Source of the DNA: Stropharia rugosoannulata
Taxonomy: Eukaryota; Basidiomycota; Agaricomycetes; Agaricales; Strophariaceae
Assembly (NCBI GenBank): GCA_028532985.1
Contig: JANCIK010000003.1
Span: forward strand, 4,256,902 to 4,320,901
Direction: 5' to 3'
Length of the DNA: 64,000 bases
Shown here: positions 33,835 through 44,700 of the stretch, piece by piece
How the letters are laid out: each line of letters starts with the position of its first letter
How positions within the stretch are numbered: position 1 is the stretch's first letter
The notes under the pieces: model-generated
Databases searched by the model: none
Seen by the model: the letters and a program-made list of their open reading frames with translations, nothing else
What the model was told of the DNA's origin: nothing
Made by a program: the position numbers and the translations under genes

Positions 33835-34362
33835 TGTTAGGACTTCGAAGGCAAAGCCTATAAGTCCCAGTCAATCGATCTAATCTCTTGATCGTTCAGT
33901 CAAAGGTTCAAGATGATCTCTCGACGAATGTCTTTGCAAGGTGCGAAGACAGAGTCGTAAAGAGAGAGTTGGCCGACTTATGAGCCCTAAGTCAGAGAAA
34001 GGTATAAGAGGTATTGATTCTCAAAGAACTAACTGGAGAATTAGTTCGATATCTACTACAACTTTATACCTATCGACGTATGTTATAAATAGCTATTCGC
34101 GCACACGGAGTCCAAAGGGGAAGAGTGTCGTGGCGAGAAGTAAGTAATGCTCGGGTTCCTCTACCACGGGTGTGGGAGGAGGTTCCACGAGCGCGAGAGA
34201 GAGAACTAGTAGTTGTTCTCTCTCTTGACGAGAACGTAGGTAGTAATACACGCGCGAGATCGTTCGCTTAAGTAAAGTAAAGGTAGAGGCGATATGATAA
34301 GATGAAAGGATCATATCGCGATAAGATAAAGGTGAAGGAAAAGATAGTACGAGTTTGTAACA
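33835..34362 (-). mobile_element. Probable 3' LTR of a retrotransposon (minus strand)
   Basis: The 528-bp stretch has TGTTA..TAACA termini. On the minus strand it is preceded by a purine tract (AGTAAGGGGGTAA) directly abutting its TGTTAC start, the usual arrangement of polypurine tract and 3' LTR. It contains a TATAAAG box on the minus strand. No second copy is in the window, so the identification rests on the termini and tract. Confidence 0.65.
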
Positions 34363-34378
34363 TTACCCCCTTACTAAG
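34363..34378 (-). other. Polypurine tract
   Basis: On the minus strand the sequence CTTAGTAAGGGGGTAA immediately precedes the LTR start, as expected for the plus-strand DNA synthesis primer of an LTR retrotransposon. Confidence 0.6.
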
Positions 34379-34396
34379 ATCGGTGCTCTGCACTGA

Positions 34397-35168
34397 TCAC
34401 TGGTCGTTGCTCCATCCTGCGAGGATGTCGTAGAGAGTTGGGGGTTCGTTGTTGCCGTTTTCCTCAGGGTTTGTTTGTGACGATGAGTCACCGCTTGTTG
34501 GTTGTTCGAATTGGGCTATAAGATCCCTGATGTCTTCCACCGGTGTGAAGAAGGGAGTGGTGAGTTCTGAAGGTATTTCAAGGGGTCTTTCGGTGGGAGG
34601 GGATCGTCGGTGAACTCGTTCATGGTGTAGAAGAGTTTGAGATGGGGGCCTCCGTTCTTCGGGGGGAACAGTACAGGTGATGATGAGGTGGCCGATTTGG
34701 TTACAGGCGCCGCATCGTTGTCTGCAGAGGCGCGTACGGTGTCCATATGATCCGCAATTGATACACATTGTTTGTCCCGGTTCCGGTGACGGTCTCGGTG
34801 GTCGTGCAGGGAGTGATTGTCGTCGGGTAGAGCGTCTGTATTGCGCGGGGAGTAATGCTCTTCCTACTTGTGACGTGAGGAGATTTTCGGCTGTCCCAGT
34901 GTAGGGCATCGGTTGTAGATTAACCGGGAGACTGGGTGCGTGCGATGGTGGGATTTGGGTCAGGATTTCATAAGGGAACCTGTTTTCTATTTCCTCCGGG
35001 CATGGTGAGAGTCGGATCAGTCTGGGCGTAGGAGATGGAGGGGGTGAGTCTTCTAACGGATTCTCTTGAGGCGACGGAAGTGCGTGGAATAGGTTTAGGA
35101 TGAATAGCTTCCCATAAAGGGTTGCAAAGGCTGAAGCTTCAATAACAGGGACAGCAAAGCCATATGTT
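34397..35168 (-). CDS. CCHC zinc-knuckle protein, retrotransposon-associated
   Basis: The minus-strand frame is open from about 35168 to the stop at 34397 (about 257 codons); the first ATG giving most of the conserved part is at 34909. Two CCHC knuckles sit close together: CINCGSYGHRTRLC and CGACNQIGHLIITC, both C-x2-C-x4-H-x4-C, the nucleic-acid-binding motif of Gag proteins. The N-terminal half is Pro-rich, the C-terminal half acidic (PTSGDSSSQTNPEENGNN). It lies 19 bp from the polypurine tract, so on this strand it is the last ORF before the LTR, a position normally held by pol. No protease, reverse transcriptase or integrase was seen, so the element is non-autonomous or truncated. Confidence 0.65.
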
Positions 35169-36246
35169 CATGAAGAGGGTGTGAAAGCACAAAAGTGAAG
35201 AAAATAATAGGATAGAAACTCACTGATCCAGGGAAAATAACTTCTTACTGGAAAATAGGGGCTCCTAATTCCCTATTTCTGCACTTATGTGCTTCTTCAG
35301 TTCCAGAGAGGGGAGTGAAGTTGATGAGTGAGGTGAGTGGGTTGTAGAATGGCCTTTCTGACCACATTTTTGGGGAGTATTTATACCTTATGGTAGCATC
35401 TATGGGAGATGGATTTATCTTCCATTGATGTCATACTCTGGTGTCATATCTAGTATGATTTGTCATTGATTTGTAAATGAATGACTCAGAGAGTAGCAAT
35501 TAGTCATTGATTTGGGAGTAGCTGACTGAGAAACAAGCAGTTAGTCATGATGATTTACATAGCATGACTCAGATTTAAGAATGTAGAGCCATATTATGGA
35601 GAGGGCTGACATATCTATCAAATGTAATGACTGATGAAGAATGGAATGGAGTGATTCAGCTGAGTTATGATATGTGTGATGACTCATGTCCTTAGAATGT
35701 TACTAATGTGATTATTGATGATGATGATAAATGGTAGGTTGAGTATGACTGAGGAATGTTACATATGTAGGGGATTATCTCATAAGTTTGACTAAATGAT
35801 GACATATGTTGGTTATTAATCTAAAATGCTGACATATCTTGGTCTTTTATCTTAGTAAGTGATTGCTATTTATCATATGATGATGAAATACATATGACTA
35901 CTGACAGGATATAAAAGATGATGGAGGAAGAGAGTTGGGGGACCATCACCTTTCTTTCCTTGAATTGTGTATCCCTTCAAGGCTTTTTATATTTGTGTGG
36001 TGTTGATAAATCAGGTCAGTCTTTTATATGTAGGGTGATACTAGGGATTTATAATTTATAGAATTATTTATTTATGGGGTGGATGCTCTCTTTTTTAGGG
36101 AGGGGTGTATGCATTGGAATGACCAATTTTTTCGAAATTAGTATTAGATATTTATGACATATCTTTGTTTATTTTTCTTTTTTGGATATTAGTGATTTAT
36201 TTATTTAATAAATATGTTGGGGAGATGGTAATAAGTTTAGTAGAGA
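35169..36246. other. AT-rich, non-coding, TGACTCA-rich block
   Basis: No ORF of note. TGACTCA occurs three times (35482, 35565, 35680) with several one-base variants around it. A TATAAATA box on the minus strand near 35377 could drive the zinc-knuckle ORF. A TATAAAAG box on the plus strand lies near 35911. Possibly internal or LTR sequence of a decayed element. Confidence 0.4.
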
Positions 36247-36840
36247 CTATAGTAGCATGTAACGTTCATACTCTTCTTTATTCGGTTTTAAATGTGATTG
36301 GGGAATGAGGTAGAGAATCAGTGGTACATCAAACCACTCTAAGCGTATACGTATGTTCATGGAAGATGCAAATTGTCCTGGCGCCACAGATGCATGTACG
36401 TCAATGTAGGAGCGTACTCGTAGGCCAATGATACTGTCAATTTGAATATACATCGTGTTGTTGGTTCTGATTTGCATAGCTGTACCGGATAGATTTGTTT
36501 TTGTGATTTCCAGTAGGCTTTTGTTTTTAATTGTCGCCTTTGAGGGATTTGCAGTAAGCATCCATGGTTTCTCGCAGTTAAATGCGCCAGATATGTTGTA
36601 GCCCGTAAGTGGATGTACCAATTCGACGGGGATTGCCGAAGGGATGAGTTTAGTCCAGGCACGGGTGAGTTGGCGAGGTACTGGTCGTATTGGTGTATTG
36701 GGAGGTGCAGGGGGGTAGGAACGTGATTGTGATTGTGATGGGTGGTCTGCCAGATGAGGCAGATGGGAGTCATGTGCAATTTGCACTAGTAGCCGTCTGC
36801 AGGCATAGATAAGGTGTTCAAGTTCGTCAAATGTTGACAT
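36247..36840 (-). CDS. Unrecognised 197-residue ORF
   Basis: An unspliced frame starts at ATG 36840 (MSTFDELEHLIYACRRLLVQ) and ends EEYERYMLL. Composition is normal for a globular protein, with a basic Pro/Ser segment in the first third and an AMQIRTNNTMYIQIDSIIGL stretch later. In AT-rich surroundings nearly 200 codons without a stop is notable. It has the same orientation as the zinc-knuckle ORF and may belong to the same mobile element. No family is recognised. Confidence 0.4.
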   Translation of the reverse strand: MSTFDELEHLIYACRRLLVQIAHDSHLPHLADHPSQSQSRSYPPAPPNTPIRPVPRQLTRAWTKLIPSAIPVELVHPLTGYNISGAFNCEKPWMLTANPSKATIKNKSLLEITKTNLSGTAMQIRTNNTMYIQIDSIIGLRVRSYIDVHASVAPGQFASSMNIRIRLEWFDVPLILYLIPQSHLKPNKEEYERYMLL

Positions 36841-37068
36841 GAGGAGAAGCGTTGTAGATTTGTCAGAGAAAGTGTTGGTTTTAAATAGTAAATGCGGGGA
36901 CTTTGATTTAATTTACTATCGTAATGGTATGACTTGGCTACGGTGATGGTGTTTATATTTCTATGTATGGTAGTATGAAAAATCTCGATTGGGATATGGT
37001 GTTCCTGTAACATCGATCCTGAGTTGGTGTTTCATTGGGTGCATGAATGAATGCATAGATTAAAATTG

Positions 37069-38237
37069 GCGTAGCTCAGCATGTTGGGGACAGTACCCAA
37101 AGCGTCCCCTGGCCGTCAGGCCAGGTGGACGCAGTCACACAGATTTTGAGAAGATTTTGAGTAGTGAAGAGGTTCATATGCATTAGCAGCGTCGTGAGCC
37201 GAAGTGGAGGTCAAAAATAGTATGCTACAATTACATCAGATGGATCCAAGGTGGCAAAAGGGTCGTGAGTCGCCTTTAGGACGTGAATCCTGGATGACTT
37301 GCTTCCGCATTTCTATAGAGAAACTTTGAAGGAGATGATAGTGTTACGCAAAGTGGACTGCGGTGAACATGACAAATAAATTGTCTTGGCTGTGTATCAT
37401 GAAGGCAGCGCAGTTCAACATGTTGGAGACAGTACTCAAAGCGTCCCCTGGCCGTCAGGCCAGGTGGACGCAGTCACACAGATTTTGAGAAGATTTTGAG
37501 AGGGGAGAGGCTCATATATATTAGAGGCATCGTGAGCCGAAGTGTAAGCCAAAAATAGCATGCTACAGCTATGCCGGACGGATCAAAAGTGGCATGAGCG
37601 ATTGTGAGTTGCCTTATGGACGTGAATCCTGGAGGACTTGGTCTCTCAGGTCTATGGAGAGACTTCAAAGGAGATGATAGTGTTACGCATTGTCGACGAT
37701 GGTGAACATGACAAATAAATTGTCTTGGCTGCGTAGCATAAAGCTAGCGCAGTTCAACACATTGGAGACAGTACCCAAAGCGTCCCCTGGCCGTCAGGCC
37801 AGGTGGACGCAGTCATACGAATTTTGAGAAGATTTTGAGTAGGGGAGAGGCTCATATGCATTAGAGGCATCGTGAGCCGAAGTGTCGGCCAAAAATAGCA
37901 TGTGACTGTTACGTAGGCTGTATTGTAGGTAGTATGAGCATTGGTGAGTCGCCTTACGGATGTGGATGACACAGGATTAGGTCTCACAGGTTCATTGAGA
38001 GACTTCAAAGGAGATGATAATGTTATACACGGTCAGCTATAGTGAACATGACAAATATATTGCCTTGGCTGCATAATATGAAGCTAGTGCAATTCAAAAC
38101 ATTGGGTACAGTATCCAAAGCGTTCCCTGGCCATAAGGTGAGGTAGATGCAGTCACATGCATTTTGAGAAGATTTTGAGCAGGGGAGAAGCTCATATGCA
38201 TAAGCGGCGTCGTGAGCCGAAGTGGATGTCAAAAATA
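37069..38237 (+). repeat. 339-bp tandem repeat, about 3.5 copies
   Basis: The landmark AGGTGGACGCAGTCACAC occurs at 37123, 37462, 37801 and (diverged) 38141, giving a period of 339, 339 and 340. Each unit carries a hairpin CCTGGCC-GTCA-GGCCAGG (degraded in the fourth), a GATTTTGAGAAGATTTTGAG duplication and a CGTGAGCCGAAGTG box. Copies differ at many sites, so the array is old. ORFs inside are repeat-derived. Confidence 0.9.
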
Positions 38238-38253
38238 GGGTTTAGGGTGGGAT

Positions 38254-38280
38254 CCACCACTCACCGAAGGTGAGTGGTGG
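38254..38280. other. Perfect 12-bp hairpin
   Basis: CCACCACTCACC is followed by a GAA loop and its exact reverse complement GGTGAGTGGTGG. It lies just beyond the 339-bp array, after two telomere-like units (TAGGGTTTAGGG). Possible terminator-like or element-end structure. Confidence 0.7.
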
Positions 38281-38493
38281 CGTTTACTTAGCTGTATGAG
38301 GTATCGACCAGTTGCAAAGGACCCTACACCTAACGAAGGAGTAAAGGGCGCTTTCGGGATACCCCTCATCAGTGCAACCTGGCCTGCTTTTATAGACGTC
38401 TGGCGACGGTCTGTGCGCATGAGAGGGTGCTAATGCGTTTACACGCTGTCTACCCCGAGGACCATTCCACACCGCATGATCAGGTCACCAGGT

Positions 38494-38700
38494 CATCCGG
38501 GTTATGGGCTACTTTTTGATTTTTGGGTAGGGTTGGGAGTAGGGTTCAGCCCTAGGGATGGCTTGGGTTGGGCTCAGATTCATAGGGATGGGTTGGGTTG
38601 GGCTGAGATGAGTAGGGATGGGATGGCTTGGGATGTGTACAGTATGGTAGTGACTGGTTGGGTTGGGACAATTCGGGGTGGGTTTGGTTGATACAGATGG
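38494..38700 (+). repeat. G-rich duplicated element, copy 2
   Basis: Near-exact match of 32964-33030 followed by TTGGGTTGGGCT-type repeats. It leads directly into the 119-bp satellite at about 38712. Confidence 0.8.
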
Positions 38701-41700
38701 ATACAACTGTTTGTGAGCACTGAGTACACTGCTCCAGCATCGTGAAACTGGGGCTCCACGCGCCCCAGCTGCGAGTGCACCAAGTACTCGAAGCAGAACA
38801 CTCAAAACCTGTGATCCTGCTTCGGAATATTGTCAGTACTGAGTACACTGCACCAGCTTCGTGAAATTGGGGCGCGTGGAGCCCCAGCTTCGTGTGCACC
38901 AAGTACTCGAAGCAGAACAGCCAAAACTTGTGATCTTGCTTCGGAATATTGTCAGCACTGAGTACACTGCTCCAGCTTCGTGAAACTGGGGCTCCACGCG
39001 CCCCAGCTGCGAGTGCACCAAGTACTCGAAGCAGAACACTCAAAACTTGTGAACTTGCTTCGGAATATTGTCAGCACTGAGTACACTGCACCAGCATCGT
39101 GAAACTGGGGCGCGTGGAGCCCCAGCTTCGTGTGCACCAAGTACTCGAAGCAGAACAGCCAAAACTTGTGAACTTGCTTCGGAATATTATCAGTACTGAG
39201 TACATTGCTCCAGCATCGTGAAACTGGGGCTCCACGCGCCCCAGCTGCGAGTAAACCAAGTACTTGAAGCAGAACAGCCAAAACTTGTGAACTTGCTTCG
39301 CAATATTGTCTGCACTGAGTACAGTGCTCCTGCATCGTGAAACTGGGGCTCCACGCGCCCCAGCTGTGTGTGCACCAAGTACTCGAAGCAGAACACTCAA
39401 AACTTGTGATCTTGTTTCGCAATATTGTCTGCACTGAGTACATTGCTCCAGCTTCGTGAAACTGGGGCTCCACGCGCCCCAGCTGCGAGTGCACCAAGTA
39501 CTCGAAGCAGAACAGTCAAAACTTGTGATCTTGCTTCGCAATATTGTCTGCACTGAGTACACTGCACCAGCTTCGTGAAACTGGGGCTCCACGCGCCCCA
39601 GCTGCGAGTGCACCAAGTACTCGAAGCAGAACACTCAAAACCTGTGATCCTGCTTCGGAATATTGTCAGTACTGAGTACACTGCACCAGCTTCGTGAAAT
39701 TGGGGCGCGTGGAGCCCCAGCTTCGTGTGCACCAAGTACTCGAAGCAGAACAGTCAAAACTTGTGATCTTGCTTCGCAATATTGTCTGCACTGAGTACAC
39801 TGCACCAGCTTCGTGAAACTGGGGCTCCACGCGCCCCAGCTGCGAGTGCACCAAGTACTCGAAGCAGAACACTCAAAACCTGTGATCCTGCTTCGGAATA
39901 TTGTCAGTACTGAGTACACTGCTCCAGCTTCGTGAAATTGGGGCGCGTGGAGCCCCAGCTTCGTGTGCACCAAGTACTCGAAGCAGAACAGTCAAAACTT
40001 GTGATCTTGCTTCGCAATATTGTCTGCACTGAGTACACTGCACCAGCTTCGTGAAACTGGGGCTCCACGCGCCCCAGCTGCGAGTGCACCAAGTACTCGA
40101 AGCAGAACAGTCAAAACTTGTGATCTTGCTTCGCAATATTGTCTGCACTGAGTACACTGCACCAGCTTCGTGAAACTGGGGCTCCACGCGCCCCAGCTGC
40201 GAGTGCACCAAGTACTCGAAGCAGAACACTCAAAACCTGTGATCCTGCTTCGGAATATTGTCAGTACTGAGTACACTGCACCAGCTTCGTGAAATTGGGG
40301 CGCGTGGAGCCCCAGCTTCGTGTGCACCAAGTACTCGAAGCAGAACAGTCAAAACTTGTGAACTTGCTTCGGAATATTATCAGTACTGAGTACATTGCTC
40401 CAGCATCGTGAAATTGGGGCTCCACGCGCCCCAGCTGTGTGTGCACCAAGTACTCGAAGCAGAACAGTCAAAACTTGTGAACTTGCTTCGGAATATTATC
40501 AGTACTGAGTACATTGCTCCAGCATCGTGAAACTGGGGCTCCACGCGCCCCAGCTGCGAGTGCACCAAGTACTCGAAGCAGAACACTCAAAACCTGTGAT
40601 CCTGCTTCGGAATATTGTCAGTACTGAGTACACTGCACCAGCTTCGTGAAATTGGGGCGCGTGGAGCCCCAGCTTCGTGTGCACCAAGTACTCGAAGCAG
40701 AACAGTCAAAACTTGTGATCTTGCTTCGCAATATTGTCTGCACTGAGTACACTGCACCAGCTTCGTGAAACTGGGGCTCCACGCGCCCCAGCTGCGAGTG
40801 CACCAAGTACTCGAAGCAGAACAGTCAAAACTTGTGATCTTGCTTCGGAATATTATCAGTACTGAGTACATTGCTCCAGCATCGTGAAATTGGGGCTCCA
40901 CGCGCCCCAGCTGTGTGTGCACCAAGTACTCGAAGCAGAACAGTCAAAACTTGTGATCTTGCTTCGCAATATTGTCTGCACTGAGTACACTGCACCAGCT
41001 TCGTGAAACTGGGGCTCCACGCGCCCCAGCTGTGTGTGCACCAAGTACTCGAAGCAGAACACTCAAAACTTGTGATCTTGCTTCGCAATATTGTCTGCAC
41101 TGAGTACACTGCACCAGCTTCGTGAAATTGGGGCGCGTGGAGCCCCAGCTTCGTGTGCACCAAGTACTCGAAGCAGAACAGTCAAAACTTGTGAACTTGC
41201 TTCGGAATATTATCAGTACTGAGTACATTGCTCCAGCATCGTGAAACTGGGGCTCCACGCGCCCCAGCTGCGAGTGCACCAAGTACTCGAAGCAGAACAC
41301 TCAAAACCTGTGATCCTGCTTCGGAATATTGTCAGTACTGAGTACACTGCACCAGCTTCGTGAAATTGGGGCGCGTGGAGCCCCAGCTTCGTGTGCACCA
41401 AGTACTCGAAGCAGAACAGCCAAAACTTGTGATCTTGCTTTGGAATATTGTCAGCACTGAGTACATTGCTCCAGCATCGTGAAACTGGGGCTCCACGCGC
41501 CCCAGCTGTGTGTGCACCAAGTACTCGAGGCAGAACACTCAAAACTTGTGAACTTGCTTCGGAATATTATCAGTACTGAGTACACTGCACCAGCTTCGTG
41601 AAATTGGGGCGCGTGGAGCCCCAGCTTCGTGTGCACCAAGTACTCGAAGCAGAACACTCAAAACTTGTGAACTTGCTTCGGAATATTATCAGTACTGAGT

Positions 41701-44700
41701 ACATTGCTCCAGCATCGTGAAACTGGGGCTCCACGCGCCCCAGCTGCGAGTGCACCAAGTACTCGAAGCAGAACACTCAAAACCTGTGATCCTGTTTCGG
41801 AATATTGTCAGTACTGAGTACACTGCACCAGCTTCGTGAAATTGGGGCGCGTGGAGCCCCAGCTTCGTGTGCACCAAGTACTCGAAGCAGAACAGTCAAA
41901 ACTTGTGAACTTGCTTCGCAATATTGTCTGCACTGAGTACACTGCACCAGCTTCGTGAAATTGGGGCGCGTGGAGCCCCAGCTTCGTGTGCACCAAGTAC
42001 TCGAAGCAGAACAGCCAAAACTTGTGATCTTGCTTTGGAATATTGTCAGCACTGAGTACATTGCTCCAGCATCGTGAAATTGGGGCTCCACGCGCCCCAG
42101 CTGTGTGTGCACCAAGTACTCGAAGCAGAACACTCAAAACTTGTGATCTTGCTTCGGAATATTATCAGTACTGAGTACATTGCTCCAGCATCGTGAAATT
42201 GGGGCTCCACGCGCCCCAGCTGTGTGTGCACCAAGTACTCGAAGCAGAACAGTCAAAACTTGTGATCTTGCTTCGCAATATTGTCTGCACTGAGTACACT
42301 GCACCAGCTTCGTGAAACTGGGGCTCCACGCGCCCCAGCTGTGTGTGCACCAAGTACTCGAAGCAGAACACTCAAAACTTGTGATCTTGCTTCGGAATAT
42401 TATCAGTACTGAGTACATTGCTCCAGCATCGTGAAATTGGGGCTCCACGCGCCCCAGCTGTGTGTGCACCAAGTACTCGAAGCAGAACACTCAAAACTTG
42501 TGATCTTGCTTCGGAATATTATCAGTACTGAGTACATTGCTCCAGCATCGTGAAATTGGGGCTCCACGCGCCCCAGCTGTGTGTGCACCAAGTACTCGAG
42601 GCAGAACACTCAAAACTTGTGATCTTGCTTCGCAATATTGTCTGCACTGAGTACACTGCACCAGCTTCGTGAAATTGGGGCGCGTGGAGCCCCAGCTTCG
42701 TGTGCACCAAGTACTCGAAGCAGAACAGCCAAAACTTGTGATCTTGCTTCGCAATATTGTCTGCACTGAGTACATTGCTCCAGCATCGTGAAATTGGGGC
42801 TCCACGCGCCCCAGCTGTGTGTGCACCAAGTACTCGAGGCAGAACACTCAAAACTTGTGATCTTGCTTCGCAATATTGTCTGCACTGAGTACACTGCACC
42901 AGCTTCGTGAAATTGGGGCGCGTGGAGCCCCAGCTTCGTGTGCACCAAGTACTCGAAGCAGAACAGCCAAAACTTGTGATCTTGCTTCGGAATATTGTCA
43001 GCACTGAGTACATTGCTCCAGCATCGTGAAATTGGGGCTCCACGCGCCCCAGCTGCGAGTGCACCAAGTACTCGAAGCAGAACAGTCAAAACTTGTGAAC
43101 TTGCTTCGGAATATTATCAGTACTGAGTACATTGCTCCAGCATCGTGAAATTGGGGCTCCACGCGCCCCAGCTGTGTGTGCACCAAGTACTCGAAGCAGA
43201 ACACTCAAAACTTGTGATCTTGCTTCGGAATATTATCAGTACTGAGTACATTGCTCCAGCATCGTGAAATTGGGGCTCCACGCGCCCCAGCTGTGTGTGC
43301 ACCAAGTACTCGAAGCAGAACAGTCAAAACTTGTGATCTTGCTTCGCAATATTGTCTGCACTGAGTACACTGCACCAGCTTCGTGAAACTGGGGCTCCAC
43401 GCGCCCCAGCTGTGTGTGCACCAAGTACTCGAAGCAGAACAGTCAAAACTTGTGATCTTGCTTCGCAATATTGTCTGCACTGAGTACACTGCACCAGCTT
43501 CGTGAAATTGGGGCGCGTGGAGCCCCAGCTTCGTGTGCACCAAGTACTCGAAGCAGAACAGTCAAAACTTGTGATCTTGCTTCGGAATATTGTCAGTACT
43601 GAGTACACTGCACCAGCTTCGTGAAATTGGGGCGCGTGGAGCCCCAGCTTCGTGTGCACCAAGTACTCGAAGCAGAACAGTCAAAACTTGTGAACTTGCT
43701 TCGGAATATTATCAGTACTGAGTACATTGCTCCAGCATCGTGAAATTGGGGCTCCACGCGCCCCAGCTGTGTGTGCACCAAGTACTCGAGGCAGAACACT
43801 CAAAACTTGTGATCTTGCTTCGCAATATTGTCTGCACTGAGTACACTGCACCAGCTTCGTGAAATTGGGGCGCGTGGAGCCCCAGCTTCGTGTGCACCAA
43901 GTACTCGAAGCAGAACAGCCAAAACTTGTGATCTTGCTTCGCAATATTGTCTGCACTGAGTACATTGCTCCAGCATCGTGAAATTGGGGCTCCACGCGCC
44001 CCAGCTGTGTGTGCACCAAGTACTCGAGGCAGAACACTCAAAACTTGTGATCTTGCTTCGCAATATTGTCTGCACTGAGTACACTGCACCAGCTTCGTGA
44101 AATTGGGCGCGTGGAGCCCCAGCTTCGTGTGCACCAAGTACTCGAAGCAGAACAGCCAAAACTTGTGATCTTGCTTCGGAATATTGTCAGCACTGAGTAC
44201 ATTGCTCCAGCATCGTGAAATTGGGGCTCCACGCGCCCCAGCTGCGAGTGCACCAAGTACTCGAAGCAGAACAGTCAAAACTTGTGAACTTGCTTCGGAA
44301 TATTATCAGTACTGAGTACATTGCTCCAGCATCGTGAAATTGGGGCTCCACGCGCCCCAGCTGTGTGTGCACCAAGTACTCGAAGCAGAACACTCAAAAC
44401 TTGTGATCTTGCTTCGGAATATTATCAGTACTGAGTACATTGCTCCAGCATCGTGAAATTGGGGCTCCACGCGCCCCAGCTGTGTGTGCACCAAGTACTC
44501 GAAGCAGAACAGTCAAAACTTGTGATCTTGCTTCGCAATATTGTCTGCACTGAGTACACTGCACCAGCTTCGTGAAAGTGGGGCTCCACGCGCCCCAGCT
44601 TCGTGTGCACCAAGTACTCGAAGCAGAACAGTCAAAACTTGTGATCTTGCTTCGCAATATTGTCTGCACTGAGTACACTGCACCAGCTTCGTGAAATTGG

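Noticed and set aside
33298..33883. ORFs of 150-190 codons in several frames on both strands
   Set aside because: They come from the 8-bp minisatellite, which lacks stop codons in every register.
37069..37140. tRNA-like start (GGCGTAGCTCAGC) in the 339-bp repeat
   Set aside because: No T-arm consensus or acceptor pairing follows, and the other repeat copies do not keep the motif.
38254..38290. Helitron 3' end (hairpin followed by CTRR)
   Set aside because: The hairpin is perfect, but the following bases read CTTAG rather than CTRR-T and no 5' TC end or Rep/helicase is present.
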